Source: Janibacter alkaliphilus (GTDB lineage Bacteria; Actinomycetota; Actinomycetes; Actinomycetales; Dermatophilaceae). Taken from it: a DNA stretch of 64,000 bases. Under the pieces are notes generated by a model that searched no databases, was not told the DNA's origin, and saw only the letters and a list, made by a program, of their open reading frames with translations. The translations under genes and the position numbers were made by a program. Numbering within the stretch: position 1 is the stretch's first letter; each line of letters begins with the position of its first letter. This document shows, piece after piece, positions 15,348 to 25,230 of this stretch. The stretch spans positions 3,162,001 through 3,226,000 of the forward strand of contig NZ_JACBZX010000001.1 of the NCBI RefSeq assembly GCF_013408565.1, in the 5' to 3' direction.

Positions 15348-16778
15348 ATGACCTCACCCGCCACCGCCCCGGCACCCGGTGCCGACGGCGGCTACCACAT
15401 CGCCAAGGTCGTCCAGCTGGCCGTGGTGGCCGCGCTCGGCGGCTTCCTCTTCGGCTTCGACACCTCGGTCATCAACGGCGCGGTGGACCCGCTCGCCGAC
15501 GAGTTCGGCCTAGGCTCCGGGATGACCGGCTTCACCGTCTCCTCGGCGCTGCTGGGCTGCATGGCCGGTGCCTACCTCGCCGGTCGGCTGGCCGACCGGA
15601 TCGGCCGGATCCGGGTGATGGTCCTGGCTTCCGGCTTCTTCACCATCTCGGCGATCGGCTCCGGCCTCGCCTTCGGCGCCTGGGACATGATCTTCTGGCG
15701 GGTCCTCGGCGGCCTCGGCGTCGGCGCCGCCTCGGTCATCGCACCGGCCTACATCGCCGAGATCTCCCCCGCCCCGATCCGCGGCCGGATGGGCTCGCTG
15801 CAGCAGCTGGCGATCGTCATCGGCATCTTCGTCGCGCTGCTCTCGGACTTCGCGCTGGCCGCGGCGGCCGGCGGCGCCGCCGAGGAGCTGTGGTTCGGGC
15901 TGGCCGCGTGGCGCTGGATGTTCATCGCCGAGGCGATCCCGGCGGTGGCCTACGGCGTGCTCGCGCTGACCATCCCCGAGTCGCCGCGCTTCCTCATCCG
16001 CCAGGGCGACGAGCGCACCGCGCGCGAGGTGCTCAGCGAGGTGCTCACCACCGGCATCGACACCCGGATCAAGGAGATCAAGCGCACCATCGCCGCGGAC
16101 CGGCGCTCCTCCTTCGCCGACCTCAAGAAGCCCGGGGGCGGCCTGCTCCCGATCGTGTGGATCGGCGTCGCGCTGTCGGTCTTCCAGCAGTTCGTCGGGA
16201 TCAACGTCATCTTCTACTACTCGACGACGCTGTGGCAGGCGGTCGGCATCTCCGAGGACGAGGCGCTGCAGCGCACGGTCATCACCTCGGTGACCAACAT
16301 CGTCGTCACCGTCGTGGCGATCGCGCTCATCGACAAGATCGGCCGCCGGCTGCTGCTGCTCATCGGCTCGGCCGGGATGACGGTCAGCCTCGGCATCATG
16401 GCCTGGGTCTTCAGCCAGGCGGACATCGTCGTGAACTCGGCCGGCGAGTCGGTGCCCGTGCTCTCGGACTCGGCGGCGATGACCGCGCTGGTCGCGGCGA
16501 ACGCCTTCGTCGTCTTCTTCGGCGCGTCCTGGGGCCCGGCGGTGTGGGTGCTGCTCGGCGAGATGTTCAACAACACGATCCGCTCGCTGGCCATCGGGAT
16601 CGCCGCGGCCGCGCAGTGGCTGGCGAACTTCGCCATCTCCACGAGCTTCCCGTCGATGGCCGACATCGGGCTGTGGTTCGCCTACGGCTTCTACACCTTC
16701 TTCGCGCTGCTGTCCTTCTTCTTCGTCATGAGGTTCGTGCCGGAGACGAAGGGCAAGGAGCTGGAGGACATGCAGTAG
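15348..16778 (+). CDS. MFS sugar porter (sugar:H+ symporter)
   Basis: 476 residues, about 12 membrane segments. Sugar-porter signatures are all present: FLFGFDTSVINGAV in helix 1, the loop AGRLADRIGRIRVM, RVLGGLGVGAASVIAPAYIAEISP in helices 4-5, PESPRFLI at the end of helix 6, QQFVGINVIFYYSTTLWQAVG in helix 7 and PETKGKELEDM at the C-terminus. These residues form the hexose-binding cavity in XylE/GLUT relatives. GGAGG precedes the ATG. The substrate is probably a pentose or hexose; no sugar kinase adjoins it to specify which. Confidence 0.93.
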   Translation: MTSPATAPAPGADGGYHIAKVVQLAVVAALGGFLFGFDTSVINGAVDPLADEFGLGSGMTGFTVSSALLGCMAGAYLAGRLADRIGRIRVMVLASGFFTISAIGSGLAFGAWDMIFWRVLGGLGVGAASVIAPAYIAEISPAPIRGRMGSLQQLAIVIGIFVALLSDFALAAAAGGAAEELWFGLAAWRWMFIAEAIPAVAYGVLALTIPESPRFLIRQGDERTAREVLSEVLTTGIDTRIKEIKRTIAADRRSSFADLKKPGGGLLPIVWIGVALSVFQQFVGINVIFYYSTTLWQAVGISEDEALQRTVITSVTNIVVTVVAIALIDKIGRRLLLLIGSAGMTVSLGIMAWVFSQADIVVNSAGESVPVLSDSAAMTALVAANAFVVFFGASWGPAVWVLLGEMFNNTIRSLAIGIAAAAQWLANFAISTSFPSMADIGLWFAYGFYTFFALLSFFFVMRFVPETKGKELEDMQ

Positions 16779-16789
16779 CCACGAACGCA

Positions 16790-16821
16790 CCCGGTCCGAG
16801 GGCGGTCGCCCTCGGACCGGG
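16790..16821. terminator. bidirectional hairpin terminator
   Basis: A 14-bp perfect stem (CCCGGTCCGAGGGC pairing with 16808-16821) with a 4-nt loop sits between the convergent sugar porter and lpdA genes. It begins 12 bp after one stop and ends 5 bp from the other. Confidence 0.85.
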
Positions 16822-16825
16822 TCGC

Positions 16826-18217
<1,392 letters not shown>

Positions 18218-18223
18218 GGCTCC

Positions 18224-18229
18224 ACCCTA
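18224..18229 (-). promoter_or_regulatory. -10 box of leaderless lpdA promoter
   Basis: TAGGGT, then GGAGCC and the lpdA ATG. The GGAG is only 2 nt from the ATG, too close to act as a ribosome site. Confidence 0.55.
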
Positions 18230-18264
18230 GTGCGGGCGGGGGCCGCGCATGCAGCCGGGACGCG

Positions 18265-18299
18265 CGCGAGCCGCCGGGCAGATCGCCCGGCGGCTCGCG
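18265..18299 (-). terminator. hairpin terminator after the lipoprotein gene
   Basis: A 15-bp perfect stem (CGCGAGCCGCCGGGC pairing with 18285-18299) with a 5-nt loop, 18 bp after the stop of the lipoprotein gene. Confidence 0.75.
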
Positions 18300-18317
18300 T
18301 GCTCCCGCGGGTGCGGG

Positions 18318-18827
18318 TCAGCCCTGGCTGAGCGACTCGGTGCAGGTGGTCTGAGCGTCCTGGAAGAGGCTCACGTCGTCGGGGTTGACGTTGTTGACCT
18401 CGCTGTCGGCGAGCGCCTGCAGCGTCTGCACGGAGGCGTCGTCGTAGATCTCGTCGACGAGGCAGGTGGTGGCCTGGTCGACGGCGTCCTCGGGCAGGCT
18501 GCTCATCATCTCGGTGACGATGGCGCTGTAGCCGTCGATGACGTCCTGCTTCGGCGGCTTCTCGCCGGAGTCGGCGGCCGCGCTGCTCGAGGAGCTGGAG
18601 GTCTCCGACGTGCTCTCCGAGGAGCTGCTGGTCTCCTCCGGGGTCTCGCTGGAGGTCTCGCTCGCGGTGTCCTCCGAGGTCTCGCTGGCGGTGTCCTCCG
18701 AGCTGGACTCGGCCGAGCTGGAGGTAGACGTGGCGGTCTCCTCGCTGTCGTCGCCGCAGGCGGCGAGGCCGCCGACGAGGGCGAGGGACATGAGCACCGA
18801 CAGGCCGGTGCGACGGGTGCGCTGCAT
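18318..18827 (-). CDS. Ser/Thr/Glu-rich lipoprotein
   Basis: 169 residues. AAGGAG lies 8 nt before the ATG at 18827. The signal peptide ends in the lipobox LVGGLAAC, so the mature protein starts at a lipidated Cys about residue 25. A long low-complexity linker of Ser, Thr and Glu (about residues 30-85) would hold a small C-terminal domain away from the membrane. That domain has two cysteines (TTCLVDEIYD and TTCTES) likely joined in a disulfide. I do not recognise the domain. It follows the pbp2 gene but has its own leader (18828-19021, with a possible TAGCGT -10 box and hairpins). Confidence 0.8.
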   Translation of the reverse strand: MQRTRRTGLSVLMSLALVGGLAACGDDSEETATSTSSSAESSSEDTASETSEDTASETSSETPEETSSSSESTSETSSSSSSAAADSGEKPPKQDVIDGYSAIVTEMMSSLPEDAVDQATTCLVDEIYDDASVQTLQALADSEVNNVNPDDVSLFQDAQTTCTESLSQG

Positions 18828-19021
18828 GGTGTGGCTCCTTGGGTTCAGGACGGGACGCGCCACGGTCCTGCTGGGAGCCCCGGCCACCCGTGGACGCGCA
18901 CCGGCAGCCTGCACGGCTGCCGGACGCGGTCCGCGGACCGTCCCCTGCCCTCCCATGGTGCAGGCAGGACGCTAGCCCATGGGGGTACCGAGCCGCACCC
19001 TCGTCCTCGGGCTGGGACCGC

Positions 19022-21019
19022 TCAGCCGCGCTCGTGGGCGGCCAGGTGCTCGTGGATGTCGGCGGCGATCCCGGCCGCCGTCGAGCCGCCGGTACCCCCT
19101 TCGTCGACGACCACGGCGACCACGTAGCGCGGGTCGGAGGTCGGCCCCCAGGAGACGAACCAGGAGGTGTCCTCCTCACCGAAGACCTCCGCGGTCCCGG
19201 TCTTGCCGGCCACCGACCAGGCGGGCAGGTCGGCGTCGGCGAAGGCCGAGGCCGCCGTGCCCTCGGTGACCACGTCGGCCAGCGCGTCCCGGATCAGCGC
19301 GCCGGACCCCTCGGGGATGTCCACCTGCTCCGGCTCGGGCGCCGGCAGCTCCTCCTGCTGCCCGTCGACCGTGACGAGCGCGTCGCCGAGGTGCGGCTGC
19401 GGCTCGCTGCCGGCCCGGGCGATGGTGCCGTAGACCTGGGCCATCTGCAGCAGGGTCGTGGTGACGTCGCCCTGGCCGATGGAGAGGTTGACCTCGTCGC
19501 CGGGCTGGTAGCGGTAGCCGCGGCGGCAGGTCTCCTCGGCGAGCCTCGTGAGGTAGTCGGCCCGGCTCTCGTCGTCGATCCCGGGGTAGCCGTCCTCGGC
19601 CCGGGCGCAGGCCTCGTCCTTGGTCTGCTCCCAGTACTCCCGCTTCCACTCGCGGCCGGGGATGCGTCCGTCGACCTCCCCGGGCAGGTCGACGCCGGTG
19701 GCCTCGCCGAGCCCGAACGAGCGGGCGGTCTCGATGAGCGGGTCGCCGTGGTCGCTCTCGGCGTCGATGCCGCCCTGGTCGCGCCACACCTGCTCGGCCA
19801 CCCGGTAGAAGACGGTGTCGCAGGAGACGACCAGGGCCTGGTGCCAGCTGATCGTGCCGTAGGCCCGGGACTCGAAGTTGCGGAACTCGCGGTCCCCGAT
19901 CCGGTAGCTCGCGGTGCACGGCACCGGTCGCTCGAGGTCGACCCCGGCCCGGACCGCGCCCGGCAGCGTGACCGCCTTGAAGGTGGACGCCGGCGGCTGC
20001 GCGACGCCCAGCACCCGGTCCACGAGCGGGTTGTCGCCGCCGGAGGTCAGCTGCTCGTAGCGCTCCTGGGTGACCGGGCCGCTCCACACCGCGGGGTCGT
20101 AGGTGGGCCGGCTGGCCGAGGCGACCACGCCGCCCTCGGCGAGGTCGAGGACGACCGCACCGCCGGAGGTGGCCGGCCGGTCCCGGTCCTGGGCGTCGGC
20201 CATCCCGTCGGCCAGGGCCCGCTCTGCGGCCCGCTGCACGCCGACGTCGAGGGTGGTCACGAGGTCCCGGCCCGGCTGCGCGGCGGTCCGCGAGACCTCC
20301 TCGACGACCACGCCGCGTCCGTCGACGCGCACCACCCGTTGCCCGGGGCGACCGCGCAGCTCCTCGTCATAGTGCTGCTCCAGCCCGGCGGCGCCGGCCA
20401 GGTCGCCCTCGGCCAGCGTCCCGTCGCTCTCGGCGACGGTCTCGGCGTCCGCCCGCGTCAGGTAGCCGATCGTCTGCGGCGCCCCGCCCCCGCCGGCGAT
20501 CCTCGGGTAGCTGCGGACCGGGCTGGTGACGACCTGCACACCCGGGTAGCGCTCGGGGGTCTCGGTGAGCGCCAACGCCTCCGTCTTGGCCACCCCTTCG
20601 ACCACCGGCACCGGGACGTAGGCGGAGCCGGGCCAGCAGCGTGGCGGGTCGGCGGCGCCGGGTGCGCCGCACAGGGTGGTGCGGGCCCACAGCTCGTCGA
20701 CGGGCCGGTCCAGCGCCTCGGCGACCCGCCGCACCAGCGCGCGACCGCCGTCGTCGCTGTCGGCGAGCACCCGCCGGTCGATGGTCACGTCGGTGCGACG
20801 GTCGTTGTCGGCGATCGGCACCCCGTCCCGGTCGAGGATCCGGCCGCGCAGCGCGGGCACGGCCACCGTCCGGGTGTCCGGGGCGGCTGCGGCCCCGGCC
20901 GCCTCGTCCGGCCCGCTCGCCTGCAGCTGACCGAGCCGGCCGACGAGCAGCGCGGCGAGCAGCGCGAGCACGGTGAGCAGCCCGAGCATGCGCACCTGCA
21001 GGTGCGGGGCGCGGCGCAT
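19022..21019 (-). CDS. mrdA: penicillin-binding protein 2 (transpeptidase)
   Basis: 665 residues, last gene of the mre operon; its ATG shares one base with the mreD stop (TGATG). One N-terminal membrane helix (about 10-30), a dimerisation/pedestal region (RGRILDRDGVPIADN) and the transpeptidase domain with STFK (Ser345-Lys348), an SCD triad in VVSCDTVFYRVAEQ and KTGTAEVFG near the C-terminus. It cross-links peptidoglycan during elongation with MreBCD. The usual glycosyltransferase partner RodA is not next to it here, which is unusual for this operon. Confidence 0.95.
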   Translation of the reverse strand: MRRAPHLQVRMLGLLTVLALLAALLVGRLGQLQASGPDEAAGAAAAPDTRTVAVPALRGRILDRDGVPIADNDRRTDVTIDRRVLADSDDGGRALVRRVAEALDRPVDELWARTTLCGAPGAADPPRCWPGSAYVPVPVVEGVAKTEALALTETPERYPGVQVVTSPVRSYPRIAGGGGAPQTIGYLTRADAETVAESDGTLAEGDLAGAAGLEQHYDEELRGRPGQRVVRVDGRGVVVEEVSRTAAQPGRDLVTTLDVGVQRAAERALADGMADAQDRDRPATSGGAVVLDLAEGGVVASASRPTYDPAVWSGPVTQERYEQLTSGGDNPLVDRVLGVAQPPASTFKAVTLPGAVRAGVDLERPVPCTASYRIGDREFRNFESRAYGTISWHQALVVSCDTVFYRVAEQVWRDQGGIDAESDHGDPLIETARSFGLGEATGVDLPGEVDGRIPGREWKREYWEQTKDEACARAEDGYPGIDDESRADYLTRLAEETCRRGYRYQPGDEVNLSIGQGDVTTTLLQMAQVYGTIARAGSEPQPHLGDALVTVDGQQEELPAPEPEQVDIPEGSGALIRDALADVVTEGTAASAFADADLPAWSVAGKTGTAEVFGEEDTSWFVSWGPTSDPRYVVAVVVDEGGTGGSTAAGIAADIHEHLAAHERG

Positions 21020-21561
21020 CAGGCCCACCGGCGTCGGACGAGAGCGGCGTCGAGACGCTCCAGCAGGGGCACGACGACGAGGCCGAGGGTCGCGGTGGCA
21101 ACCAGCTGCCAGGTCAGCGATCCCCAGGCCACCGGGCGGCCGACGGCGAGGTCGAGCAGCACCGGCACGAGCCGGGAGGTGAGGAAGGCCAGCGCGACCA
21201 CCGGCACCGGCCACCACCACGGGTGCCCGGCCCGGCGGTGCGCGGTCCCGGCCACCCAGCCGGCCGCCCCGAGGGTGAGCGCGGTCAGCCCCAGCGGCTC
21301 CCCGCCGGGCGGGGCGAGGTCGAGCAGCCAGCCGCCGACGAGACCGAGGCCGGCGCCGGCGCGTGAGCCGGAGACGAGCGCGGCGGCGACGACGACGAGC
21401 AGCACCAGGTCGGGAGGGGCGAGCACGCCGCGGGCGGCGAGGGCGAGCACGAGGGTGAGGGCGAGCAGCACCGCGAGCACCCGCACCGACCAGCGCAGCC
21501 GCAGCAGGGCGCCGGCACCGGAGCCGACCCGGGAGCTGACGCCGGGACCGACCCGGCTCAT
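21019..21561 (-). CDS. mreD: rod shape-determining protein MreD
   Basis: 180 residues with about five membrane helices after a basic N-terminus. The family is poorly conserved in sequence; the assignment rests on the hydrophobic pattern, the LGLVGGWLLDLAPPGGEPLGLTALTLG segment typical of MreD, and its position between mreC (ATGA overlap) and pbp2 (TGATG overlap). It is thought to stabilise the MreC-PBP2 elongation complex. Confidence 0.9.
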   Translation of the reverse strand: MSRVGPGVSSRVGSGAGALLRLRWSVRVLAVLLALTLVLALAARGVLAPPDLVLLVVVAAALVSGSRAGAGLGLVGGWLLDLAPPGGEPLGLTALTLGAAGWVAGTAHRRAGHPWWWPVPVVALAFLTSRLVPVLLDLAVGRPVAWGSLTWQLVATATLGLVVVPLLERLDAALVRRRWA

Positions 21562-22355
21562 GAGCCGTCCTCGGTGCCGGCCGGGGGGATCAGCACCCCG
21601 ACGACGTCGACCCCGGCGAGGTCGACCGACGGGGCGACCACGGCCGTGTCGGTGAGCGATCCGGGGCGGTCCGGGACCGAGACCACCTCGCCGACCGCGA
21701 CCCCCGGCGGGTAGGGGCTCTGCCCGGGGCTGCCGAGGGTGACCACCGCGTCGCCGGCCTCGACCCGGTCGCGGGCCAGGGAGGTCACGACGAGCTCGTC
21801 CGCGGCGCGCTCGGTGGTGGGGTCGGCGCCGGTGAGCGAGCCGAGCACCCGGTCGGGCCCGACCCGCACCGCCACCTGGGCCCGGGACGAGCCGAGCACC
21901 TCGACGTCGCTGGTGCGTCCGGTGACGTCGACCACCCGGCCGACCAGCCCGTCCGCGGTGATCACCGCGCTGCCGTCCACCACCCCGTCCTGGGACCCGG
22001 CGTCGAGGGTGACCTGGGTGGGGCCGGCCGCCCCGGCCCGGCCGATGCCGACCACCCGGGCCGGCAGCAGCTCGTGGTCGCCGGCAGCGGCCGAGCCGCG
22101 CAGGTCGGCCAGCTGCTCCGCGGTGGCCGCGTCGTCCTCCAGGGTGCGGACGCGCTCCTGCAGGCGGGCGTTCTCCTCGGCCAGCCGGTCCTGCGCGTCG
22201 GCGCCCGGGGCGACGACGCGCTCCAGCGGCCCCAGGACGCTGGAGCCGGCGCCGCGCAGCGGTCCCAGCGGCGCGCCCATGACGTCGGCGACGACGACCA
22301 GCAGGGTGAGCCCGAGCAGCGCGGCGAGCAGGCGGCCGGGCAGCGAGCGGGGCAT
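21558..22355 (-). CDS. mreC: rod shape-determining protein MreC
   Basis: 265 residues: one N-terminal membrane helix (about 7-28), a coiled coil (AQDRLAEENARLQERVRTLEDD, about 54-85) and two beta domains beginning at LLPARVVGIG, with the conserved GLVGRVVDVTGRTSDVEVL stretch. MreC forms periplasmic-face filaments that activate PBP2. Its start overlaps the mreB stop by one base and its stop overlaps mreD, so translation is coupled throughout. Confidence 0.95.
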   Translation of the reverse strand: MPRSLPGRLLAALLGLTLLVVVADVMGAPLGPLRGAGSSVLGPLERVVAPGADAQDRLAEENARLQERVRTLEDDAATAEQLADLRGSAAAGDHELLPARVVGIGRAGAAGPTQVTLDAGSQDGVVDGSAVITADGLVGRVVDVTGRTSDVEVLGSSRAQVAVRVGPDRVLGSLTGADPTTERAADELVVTSLARDRVEAGDAVVTLGSPGQSPYPPGVAVGEVVSVPDRPGSLTDTAVVAPSVDLAGVDVVGVLIPPAGTEDGS

Positions 22356-23383
22356 CAGAAGCGGTGGCCGTCGACGAGCACGGGCTGCAGCGCGGCGAAG
22401 TCGTCGACGCAGCGCCCGACACCGCGGGCGACGGCACGCAGCGGGTCGGTGGCGGCGGTGACCGGCACCCCGAGCTCGTGCTGCATCCGCGCCTCCAGCC
22501 CGGGCAGCAGCGCCCCGCCGCCGGTCAGGGTGACGCCTCGACCGAGCACGTCGCCGGAGAGCTCCGGCGGGCAGCGGTCCAGCAGGGCGCGGACGAGGTC
22601 GATGATCTGCCGGACCGGCGGGTCGATCGCCCGGCGCACCTGCCCCGAGCCCAGCTCGACGGTCCGCGGCAGCCCGGTGAGCAGGTCGCGTCCGCGCACC
22701 CGGGTGCTGTGCTCCTGGGCCAGCGGGTAGGCCGACCCGACGGCGATCTTCACCTCTTCGGCGCTGCGCTCCCCCAGCAGCAGGGACAGCTCGCTCTTGA
22801 CGTGCTGGGTGATCGCCTCGTCGAGGGCGTCGCCGGCGACCCGGGCGCTGCGCGAGGCGACGACGCCGCCGAGGGCGAGGATGGCGGCGTCGGTGGAGCC
22901 GCCGCCGATGTCGACGACGACGCTGGCCTGGGTGTCGGTCACCGGGAGGGCAGCGCCGATGGCGGCGACCACCGGTTCCTCGACGAGGTAGACCGAGCGG
23001 GCGCCGACCCGCAGGGCGGCCTCCTCGACGGCCCGTCGCTCGACCCCGGTGACCTCGCTGGGCACGCAGATCACCATCCGGGGGCGCAGCACCCGGGAGA
23101 TGCCGACCTGGTCGGTGAAGTAGCGCAGCATCTGCTCGGTGACGTCCGGGTCGGAGACGACGCCGTGCCGTAGCGGGCGGACCGCGCGCATGGTGCCCGG
23201 GGTGCGGCCGAGCATCTCCTTGGCGCGGGATCCGGCGGCGACCAGCGCGCCGGAGGCGGCGTCGAGGGCGACGACGGTGGGCTCGTCGAGGACGATCCCC
23301 TCGCCCTGACGGTGGATCAGGGTGCTGGCGGTCCCGAGGTCGATCGCCAGGTCAGCGCCCACCCACCACCGACGACCTGCCAC
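22355..23383 (-). CDS. mreB: actin-like rod shape-determining protein MreB
   Basis: 342 residues. Actin-fold ATP-binding motifs are clear: phosphate-1 loop ADLAIDLGTASTLIHR, phosphate-2 loop ASVVVDIGGGSTDAAIL near residue 155 and the adenosine loop VTLTGGGALLPGLEARM near 290. It organises lateral wall synthesis. The GTG at 23383 lies 6 nt after TAGCAT, so the operon is probably leaderless. The chain begins MAGRRWWVGADLAIDL, so the Trp-rich N-terminal extension could act as a membrane tether. Confidence 0.96.
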   Translation of the reverse strand: MAGRRWWVGADLAIDLGTASTLIHRQGEGIVLDEPTVVALDAASGALVAAGSRAKEMLGRTPGTMRAVRPLRHGVVSDPDVTEQMLRYFTDQVGISRVLRPRMVICVPSEVTGVERRAVEEAALRVGARSVYLVEEPVVAAIGAALPVTDTQASVVVDIGGGSTDAAILALGGVVASRSARVAGDALDEAITQHVKSELSLLLGERSAEEVKIAVGSAYPLAQEHSTRVRGRDLLTGLPRTVELGSGQVRRAIDPPVRQIIDLVRALLDRCPPELSGDVLGRGVTLTGGGALLPGLEARMQHELGVPVTAATDPLRAVARGVGRCVDDFAALQPVLVDGHRF

Positions 23384-23389
23384 GGGAGG

Positions 23390-23395
23390 ATGCTA
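23390..23395 (-). promoter_or_regulatory. -10 box of leaderless mreBCD-pbp2 operon
   Basis: TAGCAT, then CCTCCC and the mreB GTG on the minus strand; the box lies between mreB and the ndk stop. Confidence 0.5.
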
Positions 23396-23407
23396 CGTCG
23401 GCGTCGG

Positions 23408-23839
23408 TCAGGACGCGATGCCCGGGAACCAGATGGTGATCTCCCGGGCGGCCGACTCCGGGGAGTCCGAGCCGTGCACGATGTTCTGCTGGACGGCCAG
23501 CCCCCAGTCACGGCCGAGGTCGCCGCGGATCGAGCCGGGCGCGGCCTCGGTGGGGTTGGTGGCGCCGGCCAGCGAGCGGAAGCCGGGGATGCAGCCGTGC
23601 CCCTCGATGACGGCCGCGGTCAGCGGTCCGGAGGACATGAACTCCAGCAGCGGCTCGTAGAAGGGCTTGCCCTCGTGCTCGGCGTAGTGCTGCGCGAGCT
23701 GCTCCCGGGTGGCGGAGGTGACCTGCAGGGCGACCAGGGTGTACCCCTTCGCCTCGATCCGGCGCAGCACCTCCCCGGTGAGGCCGCGGCGGTAGCCGTC
23801 GGGCTTGATCAGGACGAGGGAGCGGTCGATCTCGGTCAC
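23408..23839 (-). CDS. ndk: nucleoside diphosphate kinase
   Basis: 143 residues; transfers phosphate from ATP to NDPs through a phosphohistidine. Signatures: SLVLIKPDGYRRGLTGEVLRRIEAKG at the N-terminus and the active-site HGSDSPESA, with catalytic His in NIVHGSDS near residue 119. The GTG at 23839 is preferred over the one at 23848 because TAGGGT lies 7 nt before it, and the upstream GTG would sit inside that -10 box. The -10 box also overlaps the stop of the DUF4233 gene. Confidence 0.97.
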   Translation of the reverse strand: MTEIDRSLVLIKPDGYRRGLTGEVLRRIEAKGYTLVALQVTSATREQLAQHYAEHEGKPFYEPLLEFMSSGPLTAAVIEGHGCIPGFRSLAGATNPTEAAPGSIRGDLGRDWGLAVQQNIVHGSDSPESAAREITIWFPGIAS

Positions 23840-23846
23840 GCGGCCC

Positions 23847-23852
23847 ACCCTA
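23847..23852 (-). promoter_or_regulatory. -10 box of leaderless ndk promoter
   Basis: TAGGGT, then 7 nt and the GTG at 23839. Its first three bases are the stop codon of the upstream DUF4233 gene. Confidence 0.5.
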
Positions 23853-24230
23853 CTGGGAGGCCGGTCCGGCCTCCGCGGCGGCGGTGCGGGCGTCGATCTT
23901 CGTCCCCTGCCACTGGCAGTAGCCGTAGAGCGCCCCGAAGACCACCGCGATCGCCAGCATGGTCGGCACCCAGATCGCGCTGAGCAGGGTGAGCCCCTGG
24001 ACCACCCAGCCGAGCACCGGACCGCCGGGTCGGCGCACCATCCCGGCGGCGAGCAGCGCGAGCACGGCGACCGCGCACATCACGACGAAGGGGGTCAGCC
24101 CGAGCGGCAGGTCGCTGCTCTCCTCGACCCGCAGGCCGCGGGCGACGAGCGCGCCGAAGAAGATGACCAGCGCCTGCCCGCCGAGGACGGTGGCGAGCAT
24201 CCGCCAGGTGAACTTGCCAGGGGCCCGCAT
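23850..24230 (-). CDS. DUF4233 membrane protein
   Basis: 126 residues with about four membrane helices (GQALVIFFGALVARGL, PFVVMCAVAVLALLAAGMV, GWVVQGLTLLSAIWVPTMLAI and a final FGALYGYCQWQG). DUF4233 proteins typically sit between folC and ndk in actinobacteria. Here ndk follows directly, but folC lies about 1.7 kb away beyond an inserted TetR/flavodoxin pair. The ATG at 24230 follows TAGGGT by 7 nt. Function unknown. Confidence 0.85.
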   Translation of the reverse strand: MRAPGKFTWRMLATVLGGQALVIFFGALVARGLRVEESSDLPLGLTPFVVMCAVAVLALLAAGMVRRPGGPVLGWVVQGLTLLSAIWVPTMLAIAVVFGALYGYCQWQGTKIDARTAAAEAGPASQ

Positions 24231-24237
24231 GCCGCTC

Positions 24238-24243
24238 ACCCTA
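24238..24243 (-). promoter_or_regulatory. -10 box of leaderless DUF4233 gene
   Basis: TAGGGT, then GAGCGGC and the ATG at 24230 on the minus strand. Confidence 0.5.
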
Positions 24244-24261
24244 GGCGACCCCCTCACCTCC

Positions 24262-24336
24262 CCTTTATCGGGTAACCCGATAAAGGCTCGTTGTCGGGGG
24301 AAGGCTTGTCCGGGGACCGAGAGGTTCTCGACACCG
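24262..24336 (+). repeat. palindrome-headed repeat, copy A
   Basis: Begins with a 25-bp perfect palindrome (CCTTTATCGGGT, one central base, then its complement to 24286). About 50 bp follow with two small hairpins, including CGAGAGGTTCTCG. It matches copies at 46680-46755 and, reversed, 47034-47105. It lies between the DUF4233 promoter and the TetR gene, at the point where the usual folC-DUF4233 linkage is interrupted. Confidence 0.85.
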
Positions 24337-24404
24337 GCTGGCGAAGGGCGTCCTGACGAAGGGCGTCGCCGAGAGGTGCGTGCTGCCCCGGTCGCAGAGC
24401 GATG

Positions 24405-25085
24405 TCAGTCGCGGACCACCGTGACCAGGGCGGCCTCGGCCTGGGCGGCGCTGAGGTGCCCGGCTGAGACGAGCAGCGCCAGCCCGTGGACGGTGCCCCA
24501 GAGGGCGTGCGCGATCTCCTCGGTCGGCCCCGCCGGCAGCAGCCCGGCGCGCTGCCCCTCGGCGACGACCTCGGCAAGCTCCGTGTCGAGCTGGGTGAGG
24601 TAGGGGATGTTCTCCGGCTTCGGGTCGGCCGGGTCGCACAGCTCGGGATCGAAGACGAGGGCGAAGAGGCTCGGTCGGCGCACGGCGAAGTCGAGGTAGG
24701 CCCGGCCGAAGGCGAGCAGCCGCTCCCGTGGGTCGTCCTGCCCGGCCACGCTGTCGTGCTGGTGCGCCGCCAGCCGCCGCAGGCTCTCGGTGCCGCAGGC
24801 GGCGACGAGCGCGTCCTTGTCGGCGAAGTGGTGGTAGGGCGCCCCGTGCGAGACGCCGGCCGCTCGGGCCACCTGGCGCAGGCTGAGCCGGGTCGCGGGG
24901 GTCTCGACGAGCAGCTCGAGGGCGGCGTCGAGCAGCGCCTGCCGCAGGTTGCCGTGATGGTAGGGCGTCGACGCGCTCCCCTGGGCGGTGTCCACGGCGT
25001 CGTGGCCGGCCACATCGCGGCCGACGACTCCCTCAGCATCGGCCGAGCCCTCGCCGGCGGAGACCTCCGAGACAGATCTTGACAT
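24405..25085 (-). CDS. TetR-family transcriptional regulator
   Basis: 226 residues. A Gly/Asp-rich N-terminal extension of about 40 residues precedes the HTH: HGNLRQALLDAALELLVE, then RLSLRQVARAAGVSHGAPYHHFADKDALVAA. The C-terminal ligand-binding part contains FGRAYLDFAVRRPSLFALVFDPEL, typical of the TetR_C_33/WHG type. The ATG at 25085 follows TAGGAT by 7 nt, so the upstream TTG is not used. Divergent from a flavodoxin-fold oxidoreductase, its probable target; the dyad at 25122-25136 is the candidate operator. Confidence 0.92.
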   Translation of the reverse strand: MSRSVSEVSAGEGSADAEGVVGRDVAGHDAVDTAQGSASTPYHHGNLRQALLDAALELLVETPATRLSLRQVARAAGVSHGAPYHHFADKDALVAACGTESLRRLAAHQHDSVAGQDDPRERLLAFGRAYLDFAVRRPSLFALVFDPELCDPADPKPENIPYLTQLDTELAEVVAEGQRAGLLPAGPTEEIAHALWGTVHGLALLVSAGHLSAAQAEAALVTVVRD

Positions 25086-25092
25086 GCGCAAG

Positions 25093-25136
25093 ATCCTACG
25101 TCAGGCTCAGGATCACCCGAACTAGACAGTGACTAG
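25093..25136. promoter_or_regulatory. TetR promoter and candidate operator
   Basis: TAGGAT (25093-25098, minus strand) is the -10 box of the regulator gene. CTAGACAGTGACTAG (25122-25136) is a near-perfect dyad, CTAGnCA/TGnCTAG, between the divergent genes. CTAG is rare in this DNA, which strengthens the case for a protein-binding site. Confidence 0.5.
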
Positions 25137-25230
25137 ATCAGGGTGAGACTCGGCCCCACGCCGAGGCGCGACGGCCCTCCTGCATGCAGGGCCGAGCCGC
25201 GAACCCGCCCGTCCCGAGATGGAGACCCCG

